The notes beneath the pieces were generated by a model that ran no database searches, was not told where the DNA came from, and saw nothing but the letters and a program-made list of their open reading frames with translations. A DNA stretch of 64,000 nt from an uncultured Flavobacteriaceae bacterium (lineage in GTDB: Bacteria > Bacteroidota > Bacteroidia > Flavobacteriales > Flavobacteriaceae), in the NCBI GenBank assembly GCA_943789365.1, contig CALSTV010000001.1:806001-870000 (forward strand), written 5' to 3'. Of this stretch, positions 29,173-39,424 are shown piece after piece (the stretch's first letter is position 1; every line of letters begins with the position of its first letter). A program made the position numbers and the translations under genes.

Positions 29173-29442
29173 CTACCAACTAGCTTTTCTTACACCTGGG
29201 ATCAACCCTTGGTTCGCCATTTCACGGAAAGTCACACGTGATATTCCAAATTGACGCATATATCCTTTAGGTCTTCCAGTAAGTTTACAACGGTTGTGCA
29301 AACGAATTGGAGATGCATTTTTAGGTAACTTTTGCAACGCTTCGTAATCCCCAGCCTCTTTCAAAGCTTTTCTTTTCTCTGCGTATTTAGCTACAGTTTT
29401 TTCTCTTTTAACCTCACGGGCTTTCATTGATTCTTTAGCCAT
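29173..29442 (-). CDS. rpsN: 30S ribosomal protein S14, long zinc-free form
   Basis: 89 residues, the long form. The C-terminal core [24 protein letters not shown] has a single Cys and no paired CXXC knuckles, so zinc is not needed. It sits in the 30S head near S3 and S10. It is the last gene before a terminator, whereas rpsH usually follows directly. Confidence 0.98.
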   Translation of the reverse strand: MAKESMKAREVKREKTVAKYAEKRKALKEAGDYEALQKLPKNASPIRLHNRCKLTGRPKGYMRQFGISRVTFREMANQGLIPGVRKASW

Positions 29443-29445
29443 AAC

Positions 29446-29997
29446 TTAGTTCTTTTTAAATGGTAAACCTAATTCTGTTAATAATGATTTAGCTTCTTTA
29501 TCAGTTGGAGCCGAAGTTACGAAAGTAATATCCATTCCACTAATTTTATTCACTTTATCAATATTTATCTCAGGAAAGATAATTTGTTCTGTTACACCTA
29601 ATGTATAGTTTCCTCTTCCATCAAAACCAGTAGCTTTGATTCCATCAAAATCTCTTACACGTGGTAAAGAAGCAGTAATCAATCTATCTAAGAATTCATA
29701 CATCTTAGTTCCTCTTAAAGTTACTTTCACACCAATAGGCATTCCTTTACGTAACTTAAATGTAGCGATATCTTTTTTAGATAAAGTTACAACAGGTTTC
29801 TGACCAGTAATCGTTGCCAATTCTTCAACAGCATAATCGATTAGTTTCTTATCGGCAATTGCAGCACCTACACCTTTACTAACAACAATTTTGTCTAGTT
29901 TTGGTACTTGCATAATATTGCTATATCCAAACTCTTCTTTAAGAGTTGATACAATTCTTGAAGAGTAATCTTCTTTTAATCTTGGTATATAAGTCAT
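29446..29997 (-). CDS. rplE: 50S ribosomal protein L5
   Basis: 183 residues; motif [13 protein letters not shown] and the [27 protein letters not shown] block are standard. It binds 5S rRNA and contacts P-site tRNA. Three nt separate it from rpsN and two from rplX. Confidence 0.98.
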   Translation of the reverse strand: MTYIPRLKEDYSSRIVSTLKEEFGYSNIMQVPKLDKIVVSKGVGAAIADKKLIDYAVEELATITGQKPVVTLSKKDIATFKLRKGMPIGVKVTLRGTKMYEFLDRLITASLPRVRDFDGIKATGFDGRGNYTLGVTEQIIFPEINIDKVNKISGMDITFVTSAPTDKEAKSLLTELGLPFKKN

Positions 29998-29999
29998 TA

Positions 30000-30308
30000 T
30001 TATATAGCTTTATCTGATTTTTTAGAAAAACGAACTTTCTTTCCATCTTCTACTCTGTATCCTACTCTCGTAGTGTTGCCGTCTACTAACAACATTAGAT
30101 TAGAAACATCTAAAGAAGCCTCTTTCTTTACAATTCCACCTTGAGGACTTTGAGCGCTAGGTTTAGTGTGCTTAGACACCATATTAACACCTTCTACAAT
30201 TGCTCTGTTTTTTTCAATAAAAACACGAACAACTTTTCCTTCTTTTCCTTTTTGATCACCAGCAATTACTTTTACTGTGTCCCCTGTTTTAATTTTTAGC
30301 TTCGCCAT
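30000..30308 (-). CDS. rplX: 50S ribosomal protein L24
   Basis: 102 residues with the KOW motif near the N-terminus ([20 protein letters not shown]). It is an early assembly protein binding the 5' domain of 23S rRNA. Eleven nt after rplN. Confidence 0.98.
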   Translation of the reverse strand: MAKLKIKTGDTVKVIAGDQKGKEGKVVRVFIEKNRAIVEGVNMVSKHTKPSAQSPQGGIVKKEASLDVSNLMLLVDGNTTRVGYRVEDGKKVRFSKKSDKAI

Positions 30309-30319
30309 CTTTTATAATT

Positions 30320-30688
30320 TTAAAGCACTTCAGGTGCTAATGATACAATCTTCATGAAACCTTTATCACGAAGTTCTCTTGCAGCAGGTCCGAATACACG
30401 AGTTCCTGTCATTTCTTCAGACGCGTTTAATAAAACACATGCGTTGTCGTCAAAACGTATATAAGATCCGTCTTTACGTCTGATCTCTTTTTTAGTACGA
30501 ATAACAACAGCTCTGTGAACTTGTCCTTTCTTTGCAGTTCCGTTAGGAGTTGCACTTTTTACTGAGACAACAATTTTGTCACCAATAGAAGCGTAACGCT
30601 TTTTAGTTCCTCCTAAAACTCTAATTACTAAAACCTCTTTGGCTCCTGTATTGTCTGCGACTAATAATCTTGATTCTGTCTGTAACAT
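30320..30688 (-). CDS. rplN: 50S ribosomal protein L14
   Basis: 122 residues, exact family length: [21 protein letters not shown] start and [25 protein letters not shown] end. It forms intersubunit bridges. It is one nt from rpsQ, so probably translationally coupled. Confidence 0.98.
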   Translation of the reverse strand: MLQTESRLLVADNTGAKEVLVIRVLGGTKKRYASIGDKIVVSVKSATPNGTAKKGQVHRAVVIRTKKEIRRKDGSYIRFDDNACVLLNASEEMTGTRVFGPAARELRDKGFMKIVSLAPEVL

Positions 30689-30689
30689 A

Positions 30690-30947
30690 TTATTTAGCTC
30701 TTTCTAGGATTTCTACTAATCTCCAACGTTTCGATTTACTTAAAGGTCTTGTTTCCATGATCTTTACTGTATCACCGATGTTGCAATCGTTCAATTCGTC
30801 GTGTGCAACGTACTTTTTCGTCTTTAAGACGAATTTTCCGTACATTGGGTGCTTTACTTTTTTTACCTCAGCAACAACGATAGATTTCTCCATTTTGTTA
30901 CTAGATACAACACCAATTCTTTCTTTTCTAAGATTTCTTTTTTCCAT
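30690..30947 (-). CDS. rpsQ: 30S ribosomal protein S17
   Basis: 85 residues with an OB fold: [20 protein letters not shown] and [21 protein letters not shown]. It binds the 5' domain of 16S rRNA early in assembly. Thirteen nt after rpmC. Confidence 0.98.
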   Translation of the reverse strand: MEKRNLRKERIGVVSSNKMEKSIVVAEVKKVKHPMYGKFVLKTKKYVAHDELNDCNIGDTVKIMETRPLSKSKRWRLVEILERAK

Positions 30948-30960
30948 CTTTTCTAATTGA

Positions 30961-31149
30961 TTACTGAGCTCTATTAGTTAATTCTGTTGCTAATCTCGCT
31001 ACAGTTTTTCTAATAACTTTCAACTGCAAAGGCGCTTCCAAAGGAGAAATCGCATGTGCCATTTTAAGATCAGTATAGTTTTTTTTGAATCCTGCTAGTT
31101 TTTCTTGCAACTCAGCAACTGATAGTTCTTTAATTTCTGATTGTTTCAT
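30961..31149 (-). CDS. rpmC: 50S ribosomal protein L29
   Basis: 62 residues, two long helices: [20 protein letters not shown] and [18 protein letters not shown]. It borders the peptide exit tunnel. Located between rplP and rpsQ as in other bacteria. Confidence 0.97.
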   Translation of the reverse strand: MKQSEIKELSVAELQEKLAGFKKNYTDLKMAHAISPLEAPLQLKVIRKTVARLATELTNRAQ

Positions 31150-31159
31150 GGTGTATCAA

Positions 31160-31588
31160 TTATGCGTTATCAAAATCTCTAGCTATAACAAACTTCGTTT
31201 GCACTGGTAGTTTTTGTGCCGCTAGGCGCAAAGCTTCTTTGGCAACTTCAAAAGGAACTCCTCCTACTTCAAATAAGATTCTTCCTGGTTTCACAACTGC
31301 AACGAAATATTCTGGAGAACCTTTACCTTTACCCATACGTACTTCTAAAGGTTTTTTAGTAATAGGCTTGTCTGGAAATATTTTAATCCATAACTGCCCT
31401 TCTCTTTTCATATGACGTGTTGCCGCAATACGAGCTGCTTCTATTTGACGAGAAGTTAGCAAATCCTGCTCCAAAGATTTAATCCCAAACATTCCATTAG
31501 AAAGTTGGTTTCCTCTTTGAGAATTCCCCTTCATATTGCCTTTCGCTTTCTGTACCTTACGGTATTTTACTCTTTTTGGCTGTAACAT
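31160..31588 (-). CDS. rplP: 50S ribosomal protein L16
   Basis: 142 residues: [17 protein letters not shown] start, basic [16 protein letters not shown] and the signature [19 protein letters not shown]. It lies near the A-site tRNA elbow and is a late assembly protein. Ten nt after rpsC. Confidence 0.98.
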   Translation of the reverse strand: MLQPKRVKYRKVQKAKGNMKGNSQRGNQLSNGMFGIKSLEQDLLTSRQIEAARIAATRHMKREGQLWIKIFPDKPITKKPLEVRMGKGKGSPEYFVAVVKPGRILFEVGGVPFEVAKEALRLAAQKLPVQTKFVIARDFDNA

Positions 31589-31598
31589 TTCTTAAGTT

Positions 31599-32315
31599 TT
31601 ATTTTCTTTTACGAGGTTGTTGTTTCTTAGAGTTACCACCTTTACCACCTTGCTTTTTATCCAAGCCAACTAGTGGAGACAACTCTCTTTTTCCATATAC
31701 CTCACCTTTCATAATCCACACTTTAATACCTAATCTTCCATAAGTAGTATGTGCTTCTACAAGTGCATAGTCAATATCTGCTCTGAAGGTAGAAAGAGGA
31801 ATTCTTCCTTCTTTGAAATGCTCTGAACGCGCCATTTCAGCACCATTCAAACGACCTGATATTTCAATTTTAATACCTTCACAATTCATACGAATTGCAG
31901 CAGTGATCGCCATTTTGATAGCTCTCTTGTAAGAGATTCTATTTTCAATTTGACGCGCTACACTTGAAGCTACTAAAGTTGCATCTAATTCTGGACGCTT
32001 TATTTCAAAAATATTGATTTGAACTTCGTTTCCAGTAATTTTCTTAAGTTCTTCTTTCAACTTGTCTACCTCTTGTCCACCTTTTCCGATAATAATACCA
32101 GGTCTAGCAGTAGTGATAGTAACGGTTACAAGTTTTAAAGTTCTTTCAATTATTACTCTAGAAACGCTTGCTTTAAATAATCGAGCACGTACGTACTTTC
32201 TTATTTTATCATCTTCAGCTAATTTATCGCCGTAATCATTTCCACCATACCAGTTAGATTCCCATCCTCTGATAATTCCTAAACGATTTCCTATTGGATT
32301 TGTTTTTTGTCCCAT
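31599..32315 (-). CDS. rpsC: 30S ribosomal protein S3
   Basis: 238 residues. The N-terminal KH domain contains [18 protein letters not shown]; the C-terminal domain has [23 protein letters not shown] and ends in a Lys/Gln-rich tail. It lines the mRNA entry channel and helps unwind mRNA. Six nt after rplV. Confidence 0.98.
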   Translation of the reverse strand: MGQKTNPIGNRLGIIRGWESNWYGGNDYGDKLAEDDKIRKYVRARLFKASVSRVIIERTLKLVTVTITTARPGIIIGKGGQEVDKLKEELKKITGNEVQINIFEIKRPELDATLVASSVARQIENRISYKRAIKMAITAAIRMNCEGIKIEISGRLNGAEMARSEHFKEGRIPLSTFRADIDYALVEAHTTYGRLGIKVWIMKGEVYGKRELSPLVGLDKKQGGKGGNSKKQQPRKRK

Positions 32316-32321
32316 GTCTAC

Positions 32322-32735
32322 TTATGCTAAATTAGTTGCGTTATTCTTACTTCCCAACACGATTGTTACATGATTAGAACGTTTTCTAATTCTATGCGCA
32401 CGACCTTGTGGTGCTGGTCTTAATCTCTTCAACATTCCTGCGCTATCAACACTGATTTCTTTAACAAACAAGGCTGCTTCTTCGATGCTTGCATCTTCGT
32501 TTTTAGCTTGCCAGTTAGCAATTGCAGAAAGCAATAACTTTTCAACATTGATCGATGCTTCTTTTGAACTAAATTTCAAGATTTGAAGTGCTTTTTCAAC
32601 CTCTAAACCTCTTACTAGATCAACCACCAAACGCATTTTCCTTGGTGATGTAGGACAGTTGGTCAACTTTGCAAAAGCAACAGATTTCTTTGCTTCTTTA
32701 CGTTGGTCTGCCATGTTTTTCTTACGAACTCCCAT
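32322..32735 (-). CDS. rplV: 50S ribosomal protein L22
   Basis: 137 residues. The core [24 protein letters not shown] leads to the tunnel-lining hairpin and the C-terminal [23 protein letters not shown]. The start [15 protein letters not shown] is kept because related flavobacterial L22 proteins begin this way; an internal ATG at 32714 is possible. Confidence 0.97.
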   Translation of the reverse strand: MGVRKKNMADQRKEAKKSVAFAKLTNCPTSPRKMRLVVDLVRGLEVEKALQILKFSSKEASINVEKLLLSAIANWQAKNEDASIEEAALFVKEISVDSAGMLKRLRPAPQGRAHRIRKRSNHVTIVLGSKNNATNLA

Positions 32736-32740
32736 ACCTA

Positions 32741-33022
32741 CTATTTTTTACCTTTATTTTTTCTATCCGCACCATGTCCTCTAAATGAACGTGTTGGTGA
32801 GAACTCTCCTAACTTGTGACCTACCATGTTTTCGGTTACATATACAGGTACAAATGATCTACCATTGTGTACTGCAATTGTTTGTCCAACGAAATCTGGT
32901 GTGATCATCGTTGCTCTTGACCAAGTTTTAATTACTGACTTACTATCAGCCGCTACATTGGCTAAAACTTTTTTCTCAAGTTTATGAAATACGTAAGGTC
33001 CTTTTTTTAATGAACGTGCCAT
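32741..33022 (-). CDS. rpsS: 30S ribosomal protein S19
   Basis: 93 residues: [19 protein letters not shown] start and [21 protein letters not shown] signature. It forms a head complex with S13. Six nt after rplB and five before rplV. Confidence 0.98.
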   Translation of the reverse strand: MARSLKKGPYVFHKLEKKVLANVAADSKSVIKTWSRATMITPDFVGQTIAVHNGRSFVPVYVTENMVGHKLGEFSPTRSFRGHGADRKNKGKK

Positions 33023-33028
33023 ATCTTA

Positions 33029-33850
33029 TTATTTTTTTCTACGTTCTATAATATACTTATTACTCGCTTTGGTCTTAGATCTTGTCTTGAATCCTTTTGC
33101 AGGGATACCATTCTTAGATCTTGGATGACCTCCTGAAGATTTACCTTCACCACCACCCATTGGATGATCAACCGGGTTCATAACCACTGGTCTCGTTCTA
33201 GGTCTTCTTCCTAACCATCTACTTCTACCTGCTTTACCAGATACTAGCAATTGATGATCTGAATTGGATACAACACCAATTGTAGCAACACATGTCGCTA
33301 AAATCAATCTTGTTTCGCCAGATGGCATTTTTACAGTAACATACTTACCGTCTTTTGCCATTAACTGAGCAAAGGATCCTGCCGAACGCGCCATAACAGC
33401 ACCTTGACCTGGTCTTAATTCGATACAACAAATTGTTGTTCCTAAAGGCATTTCAGACAATGGCATTGCGTTTCCAACTTCTGGAGCAATTCCAGAACCT
33501 GACTCAATCTTTTGTCCTACTTGCAATCCTCCTTGAGCAATCACATATCTTTTTTCGCCATCGGCATATTGTACCAATGCGATAAAAGCGGTACGATTTG
33601 GATCGTACTGGATTGATAATACTTCAGCAGCACCGGCTTTATCTCTTTTAAAATCGATAATACGATACTTTTTCTTATGACCACCTCCTAAGAACTTCAT
33701 GGTCATTTTTCCACTGTTGTTTCGACCTCCAGATCTTTTATTCGGAGCAAGTAAACTTTTCTCCGGCTTGTCAGTAGTAATGGCGTCGAACCCATTTACT
33801 ACTCTAAAACGCTGACCTGGTGTTACTGGTTTTAATTTTCTAACTGACAT
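33029..33850 (-). CDS. rplB: 50S ribosomal protein L2
   Basis: 273 residues. OB and SH3-like RNA-binding domains, with the C-terminal signature [17 protein letters not shown] carrying the His conserved near the peptidyl-transferase center. Needed for subunit association. Nine nt after rplW. Confidence 0.98.
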   Translation of the reverse strand: MSVRKLKPVTPGQRFRVVNGFDAITTDKPEKSLLAPNKRSGGRNNSGKMTMKFLGGGHKKKYRIIDFKRDKAGAAEVLSIQYDPNRTAFIALVQYADGEKRYVIAQGGLQVGQKIESGSGIAPEVGNAMPLSEMPLGTTICCIELRPGQGAVMARSAGSFAQLMAKDGKYVTVKMPSGETRLILATCVATIGVVSNSDHQLLVSGKAGRSRWLGRRPRTRPVVMNPVDHPMGGGEGKSSGGHPRSKNGIPAKGFKTRSKTKASNKYIIERRKK

Positions 33851-33859
33851 GTGTAGTTG

Positions 33860-34150
33860 TTAAATATTGTTATAAAAATCAATTGCTTCACCATCTGACA
33901 ATTGAACGATTGCTTTTTTGTATTGACCTACCATTCCTGAAACAACACCTTTCTTAGTGAATTTTGTTGTTCTAGTTACTGGGTATACCATTGTTCTTAC
34001 TTTCTCTACAGATACTCCGTAAGCTGCTTCAACGGCTTTTTTGATCTCTACTTTATTGGCTCCTATAGCAACTTTAAAAGTGTAACGGTTGAATGTTTCA
34101 CTATCATTGGTTGCTTTTTCCGTGATAATAGGTTTAACTAAAATACTCAT
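33860..34150 (-). CDS. rplW: 50S ribosomal protein L23
   Basis: 96 residues: SILVKPIITEKATNDSETFNRY and the KVEIKKAVEAAYGVSVEKVRTM core. It is at the tunnel exit and docks trigger factor and SRP. Eight nt after rplD. Confidence 0.98.
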   Translation of the reverse strand: MSILVKPIITEKATNDSETFNRYTFKVAIGANKVEIKKAVEAAYGVSVEKVRTMVYPVTRTTKFTKKGVVSGMVGQYKKAIVQLSDGEAIDFYNNI

Positions 34151-34158
34151 CTCTTTAC

Positions 34159-34788
34159 CTATTTGCTTAAATTAGACTCAATTCCTTCTAAAGCACTCTC
34201 TAAAAGAATTACTTTACTAGTATTTAAAACTCCGTAAGTACTCAATTCGCTTCCAAGCACAACATTTGTCTTTTTCAAGTTTCTAGATGACAAATACACA
34301 TTGTTATTTGCAGCACCTAAAACGAATAAAGATTTCTTGTTCTCTACGTCAAACGCTTTCAAGATGTTTACGAAATTCTTTGTTTTTGCAGTATCAAAAT
34401 TGAAGTCTTCTACAACTACAACATTTTGATCTTTTGCTTGAGAACTCAAAGCTGACTTACGCGCCAAACGCTTTAAGTTTTTGTTCAATTTGAAAGAATA
34501 GTTTCTTGGTCTTGGACCAAAAACTCTACCTCCACCTCTAAAAACAGGAGACTTGATAGAACCAGCACGTGCTGTTCCTGTTCCTTTCTGTTTTTTGATT
34601 TTTCTTGTACTTCCCGCAATATCAGCTCTTTCTTTAGCTTTATGCGTTCCTTGTCTTTTGTTAGCCAAATGCTGTTTTACATCTAAGTAAATTGCATGTT
34701 TATTTGGCTCTAGAGCAAATATAGCATCAGAAAGCTCAACTTGTCTTCCTGTGTCTTTTCCTGTAATATCTAAAACTGCTACTTTCAT
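34159..34788 (-). CDS. rplD: 50S ribosomal protein L4
   Basis: 209 residues. The long tunnel loop contains [23 protein letters not shown]; a Rossmann-like globular domain follows. In E. coli, L4 represses the S10 operon by attenuation, which is relevant because a terminator-like leader precedes rplC here. Its start overlaps the last base of rplC. Confidence 0.98.
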   Translation of the reverse strand: MKVAVLDITGKDTGRQVELSDAIFALEPNKHAIYLDVKQHLANKRQGTHKAKERADIAGSTRKIKKQKGTGTARAGSIKSPVFRGGGRVFGPRPRNYSFKLNKNLKRLARKSALSSQAKDQNVVVVEDFNFDTAKTKNFVNILKAFDVENKKSLFVLGAANNNVYLSSRNLKKTNVVLGSELSTYGVLNTSKVILLESALEGIESNLSK

Positions 34789-35405
34789 TACTTCTCAATA
34801 GTTATATAAGCGTTTTTGTGACCTGGAACACATCCTTTCACTACTAGTAAGTTCTTTTCAGAAACTACTTTTAAAACTCTTAAGTTTTGAACTTTTACAT
34901 TATCACCACCCATTCTTCCTGCCATACGCATTCCTTTGAATACTCTCGCTGGATACGATGCTGCACCGATAGAACCTGGCGCTCTTAAACGGTTGTGTTG
35001 ACCGTGTGTTGCTTGACCAACCCCGGCAAATCCATGACGTTTTACAACCCCTTGGAAACCTTTACCTTTTGAAGTTGCTGTAACATCAACAAATTCACCT
35101 TCTTCAAATAGATCCACTGTAAGTGTATCTCCTAACTTGTACTCCTCCTCAAAACCTTGAAATTCCACGACTTTTTTCTTAGCAGCTGTACCGGCCTTTT
35201 TAAAATGACCTTTTAACGCATTGTTCGTACGCTTTTCTGCTTTGTCATCGAAACCTAGTTGTAGCGCAGTATAACCGTCTACTTCCTCAGTTCTGACTTG
35301 GGTAACTACACAAGGACCACATTCGATTACTGTACAAGGAATGTTCTTCCCGTTAGCATCAAATAAACTGGTCATTCCGATTTTTCTTCCTATTAACCCA
35401 GACAT
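34788..35405 (-). CDS. rplC: 50S ribosomal protein L3
   Basis: 205 residues: [19 protein letters not shown] start and [22 protein letters not shown], with the loop reaching the peptidyl-transferase center. It is the first gene of the middle transcription unit, preceded by a 265-nt structured leader and a promoter rather than following rpsJ directly. Confidence 0.98.
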   Translation of the reverse strand: MSGLIGRKIGMTSLFDANGKNIPCTVIECGPCVVTQVRTEEVDGYTALQLGFDDKAEKRTNNALKGHFKKAGTAAKKKVVEFQGFEEEYKLGDTLTVDLFEEGEFVDVTATSKGKGFQGVVKRHGFAGVGQATHGQHNRLRAPGSIGAASYPARVFKGMRMAGRMGGDNVKVQNLRVLKVVSEKNLLVVKGCVPGHKNAYITIEK

Positions 35406-35510
35406 GTTTAAATTAAATTTATTTATTATTATTTATTGTTAATTCGTCAATCCTTATAAAACCAAAAGCAATTTTTTGCTTTTACAACTTTCAACTTGTA
35501 AACTCTTATC

Positions 35511-35543
35511 AAAAAAAAACAGGGCATAATAGTCTCAACCCTG
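35511..35543 (-). promoter_or_regulatory. Terminator-like attenuator in the rplC leader
   Basis: CAGGG (35520-35524) pairs with CCCTG (35539-35543) around a 14-nt loop and is followed on the minus strand by T9 (35519-35511). It lies downstream of the inferred rplC promoter and about 105 nt upstream of rplC, so it can act as a transcription attenuator. The short stem suggests conditional rather than full termination. Confidence 0.5.
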
Positions 35544-35590
35544 AATCTATTTTTACCGTTTTTCCCTCGTCAACCGCTCGGGACATGTAA

Positions 35591-35638
35591 TCGAAAAACT
35601 TTTTTCGACTTCTCTAACAAAACAAAACCACTGGTTTT
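35591..35638 (-). promoter_or_regulatory. Two perfect hairpins in the rplC leader
   Basis: TCGAAAAA/TTTTTCGA (35591-35608) and AAAACCA/TGGTTTT (35624-35638) are perfect inverted repeats inside the inferred leader. Each is preceded on the minus strand by a copy of GAGAAGTCG. They may form alternative structures with the attenuator. Confidence 0.45.
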
Positions 35639-35675
35639 AAGCCATTTTTACCGACTTCTCGCTTTTTAGAGTGTG

Positions 35676-35707
35676 CAAATGTACAAAAAAAAGAAAGATA
35701 TTCTCAA
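35676..35707 (-). promoter_or_regulatory. Promoter of the rplC-rpsN unit
   Basis: On the minus strand TTG (35707-35705), 21 nt and TACATTTG (35683-35676) match the Bacteroidota consensus. The flank TACATTTGCACAC is identical to the tRNA operon promoter at 1263. Confidence 0.75.
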
Positions 35708-35835
35708 CTATAACCGGTCTTTTTTTGATTTTTTTTTTAGTCTGTTGACAACAAAGCACTTTACACCTCGATCAAGCACCCATTTCGACGCCCGAAACCC
35801 ACCATCTCTGAATCAGTATTTTTTACAAATAAAAA

Positions 35836-35872
35836 TAAAAAAAGCAGTATTGACCACTGTCAATACTGCTTT
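35836..35872 (-). terminator. Intrinsic terminator after rpsJ
   Basis: A 12-bp perfect stem AGCAGTATTGAC/GTCAATACTGCT (35843-35854 with 35859-35870), loop CACT, followed on the minus strand by a T-rich run. It closes the rpsL-rpsG-fusA-rpsJ transcript. Confidence 0.9.
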
Positions 35873-35915
35873 CAACTTTTTTGAAGTCAGCTAACGCTAA
35901 CGAAACGTTGTCTTA

Positions 35916-36221
35916 TCAGACTTTAATTTCTACTTCAACTCCACTAGGCAATTCTAATTTCATTAGGGCATCGATCGTCTTCGAAGAAGAACTATAGATG
36001 TCTAACAATCTTTTGAATGAACTCAATTGGAACTGTTCTCTAGATTTTTTATTTACGTGAGGCGAACGCAACACTGTAAAAATCTTTTTATTTGTTGGTA
36101 ATGGAATTGGTCCGTTTACTACAGCACCAGTACTTTTTACCGTCTTCACGATTTTCTCAGCAGATTTATCTACTAAATTATAATCGTAAGATTTTAATTT
36201 TATTCTTATTTTTTGACTCAT
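35916..36221 (-). CDS. rpsJ: 30S ribosomal protein S10
   Basis: 101 residues: [22 protein letters not shown] and the loop signature [14 protein letters not shown]. Part of the 30S head and, as NusE, of transcription antitermination. Last gene of the rpsL-rpsG-fusA-rpsJ unit, 15 nt after fusA. A strong terminator follows instead of rplC. Confidence 0.98.
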   Translation of the reverse strand: MSQKIRIKLKSYDYNLVDKSAEKIVKTVKSTGAVVNGPIPLPTNKKIFTVLRSPHVNKKSREQFQLSSFKRLLDIYSSSSKTIDALMKLELPSGVEVEIKV

Positions 36222-36236
36222 GATATATAATTTAGA

Positions 36237-38360
36237 TTATGCTTTAGATTTTGCAATTACATCTTCAGATACATTAGAAGGCGTTTGTGCATAGTGAGAA
36301 AACGACATTGTTGAAGTTGCTCTACCAGAAGACAAGGTACGTAATGTTGTTACATAACCAAACATTTCTGATAATGGCACTTCCGCTTTTACAACTTTAG
36401 AACCCGAACGATCACTCATGTCATTTACCTGACCTCTACGTCTGTTCAAATCACCTACAATATCTCCCATGTTTTCTTCTGGCGTTAACACCTCTAACAA
36501 CATGATTGGTTCCAAAATTTTTGCTCCAGCTGCATTTGCACAAGCTCTATAACCCATTTTGGCCGCAAGCTCAAATGACAAGGCATCAGAATCTACAGGG
36601 TGGAAAGATCCATCTGTTAATGTAACTTTTAACGAATCCATTACGAATCCTGCTAAAGGTCCATTTAGCATAGACTCTTTAAATCCTTTTTCTACAGAAG
36701 GAATGAATTCTTTAGGAATACGTCCACCTTTTATTTGGTCAACAAATTGCAATCCTGTTCCTTCAAAATCTTCATCAACAGGACCCATTTCAAATACAAT
36801 ATCACCAAACTTACCACGTCCACCAGATTGCTTTTTATAAGTTTCTCTGTGCTGTGTCGCTTTTGTTACTGCTTCTTTGTATTCTACTTGAGGCTCCCCT
36901 TGGTTCACTTCAACTTTGAATTCACGTTTCAAACGATCTACCAATACTTCTAAGTGCAATTCACCCATTCCAGAGATAACAGTTTGGCCAGAAGCCTCAT
37001 CTGTTTTCACGGTAAATGTAGGATCTTCTTCAGCCAATTTAGACAACGATAGACCAAGCTTATCAACATCACCTTTTGTTTTAGGCTCAATAGATATACC
37101 AATTACTGGATCTGGAAAATCCATAGATTCTAGTACAATCGGTGCTTTTAGAGAAGACATGGTGTCTCCTGTCTTGATATCTTTAAATCCAACTGCAGCT
37201 CCAATATCACCCGCTTCGATAAAATCGATTGCTTTTTGCTCATTGGCATGCATTTGATAAATACGTGAGATACGTTCTTTCTTACCTGAACGATTGTTCA
37301 AGATATAAGAACCTGCATCCAAACGTCCTGAATACGCACGGAAGAAAGCCAAACGTCCTACGAAAGGATCAGTAGCAATTTTAAATGCCAATGCAGAAAA
37401 TTCATCTTTTGCATCTGGTTGTCTTGTAATCTCTTCTCCCGAATCAGGATCTGTTCCTACAATATTATCTCTATCTAACGGAGAAGGCAAGTAACGACAT
37501 ACAGCATCTAACAAGAATTGAACTCCTTTGTTTTTAAATGCCGAACCACAAATCATAGGAATGATTGCCATATCCATAACCGCAGCTCTTAAGGCAGCGT
37601 GTACTTCTTCTTCTGTAATAGAATTTTCATCTTCCATGAATTTCTCTAACAAGTTTTCGTCATAAGACGCAACTTCTTCGATCAATTTTGCACGTGCTTC
37701 AGCAGCTTCTTCTACTAAGTCTTCAGGAATATCAACGATATCAAAAGTAGCTCCTTGTGTTTCTTCATGCCATATAATTGCACGGTTCTTCACCAAATCA
37801 ACCACACCTTTGAAATCCATCTCTTCACCAATTGGCAAAACGATTTCAACCGCATTCGATCCTAACATCTCTTTTACTTGCGTACAAACTTTAGCGAAGT
37901 TAGATCCTTGACGGTCCATTTTGTTTACAAAACCAATTCTTGGTACTTTGTAGTTATCAGCTAATCTCCAGTTCGTTTCTGATTGTGGCTCTACACCATC
38001 AACAGCACTAAACAAGAATACCAAACCATCCAATACACGTAATGATCTGTTTACCTCAACGGTAAAATCAACGTGACCAGGAGTATCAATAATATTAAAG
38101 TGGTATCCTTTGGTATCAGGAGTCGCTTGTCCATTTTCTACAGGAAACTTCCATTCACAAGTAGTTGCTGCAGAAGTAATGGTAATACCTCTTTCCTGCT
38201 CTTGCTCCATCCAGTCCATTGTTGCAGCACCATCATGAACTTCTCCAATTTTATGAGAAACTCCTGTATAATACAATACACGCTCTGTAGTTGTTGTTTT
38301 TCCTGCATCAATATGTGCAGCAATTCCTATATTTCTAGTAAATTTTAAATCTCTTGCCAT
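36237..38360 (-). CDS. fusA: Elongation factor G
   Basis: 707 residues with five domains. GTPase motifs: AHIDAGKT (15-22), switch region with [19 protein letters not shown] and NKMD. Domain IV-V includes [16 protein letters not shown]. It drives translocation of tRNA-mRNA on the ribosome. Three nt separate it from rpsG. The full set of motifs indicates the canonical rather than an accessory EF-G. Confidence 0.98.
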   Translation of the reverse strand: MARDLKFTRNIGIAAHIDAGKTTTTERVLYYTGVSHKIGEVHDGAATMDWMEQEQERGITITSAATTCEWKFPVENGQATPDTKGYHFNIIDTPGHVDFTVEVNRSLRVLDGLVFLFSAVDGVEPQSETNWRLADNYKVPRIGFVNKMDRQGSNFAKVCTQVKEMLGSNAVEIVLPIGEEMDFKGVVDLVKNRAIIWHEETQGATFDIVDIPEDLVEEAAEARAKLIEEVASYDENLLEKFMEDENSITEEEVHAALRAAVMDMAIIPMICGSAFKNKGVQFLLDAVCRYLPSPLDRDNIVGTDPDSGEEITRQPDAKDEFSALAFKIATDPFVGRLAFFRAYSGRLDAGSYILNNRSGKKERISRIYQMHANEQKAIDFIEAGDIGAAVGFKDIKTGDTMSSLKAPIVLESMDFPDPVIGISIEPKTKGDVDKLGLSLSKLAEEDPTFTVKTDEASGQTVISGMGELHLEVLVDRLKREFKVEVNQGEPQVEYKEAVTKATQHRETYKKQSGGRGKFGDIVFEMGPVDEDFEGTGLQFVDQIKGGRIPKEFIPSVEKGFKESMLNGPLAGFVMDSLKVTLTDGSFHPVDSDALSFELAAKMGYRACANAAGAKILEPIMLLEVLTPEENMGDIVGDLNRRRGQVNDMSDRSGSKVVKAEVPLSEMFGYVTTLRTLSSGRATSTMSFSHYAQTPSNVSEDVIAKSKA

Positions 38361-38363
38361 TTC

Positions 38364-38840
38364 TTAGAATCTAAAGTGTGAGAATGCTTTATTTGCTTCA
38401 GCCATTTTATGAACATCCACTCTTTTCTTAACAGCAGCTCCTTCTTCTTTTGCAGCAGCAAGGATCTCACCAGCTAATTTTTGAGCCATTGTTTTTTCAT
38501 TTCTACTTCTGGCATAAGTAATCATCCATTTGATAGCCATAGAAACTTTTCTGTCTGGTCTAATTGGCATTGGGATCTGAAAGTTTGCTCCACCTACACG
38601 ACGACTACGTACTTCTACTTGAGGCATCACGTTAGAAAGGGCATCTTTCCAAATTTCTAAGGCAGATTTTTCTTCTTCACCTTTTTTCTCTTCAACGATA
38701 TCTAAAGCATCATAAAATACTTTAAACGCTACTGATTTCTTACCGTCCCACATTAGCATATTCACAAAACGTGTAGCTAATTGATCGTTAAACTTAGGAT
38801 CCGGTAAAAGAACTCTTTTTTTGGCTCTTCTTTTTCTCAT
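38364..38840 (-). CDS. rpsG: 30S ribosomal protein S7
   Basis: 158 residues: [19 protein letters not shown] start and [16 protein letters not shown] with the beta-hairpin near the E site. It nucleates assembly of the 30S head. Seventy nt after rpsL with no evident terminator. Confidence 0.98.
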   Translation of the reverse strand: MRKRRAKKRVLLPDPKFNDQLATRFVNMLMWDGKKSVAFKVFYDALDIVEEKKGEEEKSALEIWKDALSNVMPQVEVRSRRVGGANFQIPMPIRPDRKVSMAIKWMITYARSRNEKTMAQKLAGEILAAAKEEGAAVKKRVDVHKMAEANKAFSHFRF

Positions 38841-38910
38841 GTTTTCTTGAGTTTTTTGTCTTTAAGCAAATCAATTCAATGTTGATTTTAACTTGCGAAC
38901 ATTAAAAAAT

Positions 38911-39285
38911 TTACTTTTTAGGACGTTTGGCTCCGTATTTAGATCTACGTTGAGTTCTTCCCTCAACACCAGCCGTATCTAAAGCTCCACGTACTACGTG
39001 ATACTTTACCCCTGGTAAATCTTTTACTCTTCCTCCCCTTACTAATACTATCGAGTGCTCTTGTAAATTGTGTCCTTCTCCAGGAATGTAAGCATTTACC
39101 TCATTACCATTTGTCAAACGAACTCTGGCAACCTTACGCATTGCAGAATTTGGTTTCTTTGGTGTTGTGGTGTAAACACGTGTACAAACTCCTCTTCTTT
39201 GAGGACACGAATTTAAAGCAGCCGATTTACTCTTCTTAGTGTTTTGGGTTCTTCCTTTGCGTACTAATTGTTGAATAGTTGGCAT
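38911..39285 (-). CDS. rpsL: 30S ribosomal protein S12
   Basis: 124 residues. The decoding-site loops [16 protein letters not shown] and [14 protein letters not shown] keep the Lys residues whose change gives streptomycin resistance elsewhere, so it looks wild-type. First gene of the rpsL-rpsG-fusA-rpsJ unit, directly after a strong consensus promoter. Confidence 0.98.
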   Translation of the reverse strand: MPTIQQLVRKGRTQNTKKSKSAALNSCPQRRGVCTRVYTTTPKKPNSAMRKVARVRLTNGNEVNAYIPGEGHNLQEHSIVLVRGGRVKDLPGVKYHVVRGALDTAGVEGRTQRRSKYGAKRPKK

Positions 39286-39341
39286 ACTAATTTGTTATAA
39301 ATTACGTTTATTTTATAAATCTCTAATTTTTTTAGAGGGTG

Positions 39342-39371
39342 CAAATATACAAAAGTTATCTATATATTCAA
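39342..39371 (-). promoter_or_regulatory. Promoter of the rpsL-rpsG-fusA-rpsJ unit
   Basis: On the minus strand TTG (39371-39369), exactly 19 nt, then TATATTTG (39349-39342), followed by CACCC. A near-perfect match to the flavobacterial consensus, 57 nt upstream of rpsL. Confidence 0.8.
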
Positions 39372-39424
39372 ATACCAGCAAGTTAAATTATTATATTTTA
39401 ATTTCTTGATATTTTAGACTAGTT

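Larger units (their letters stand above)
35406..35915. other. 510-nt gap between rpsJ and rplC: terminator, promoter and structured leader
   Basis: From the rpsJ side it contains a strong terminator (35836-35872), a TTG/TACATTTG promoter (35707-35676) and a leader with three hairpins. Degenerate heptamers occur at about 35481-35508. No coding frame is supported. Confidence 0.8.
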
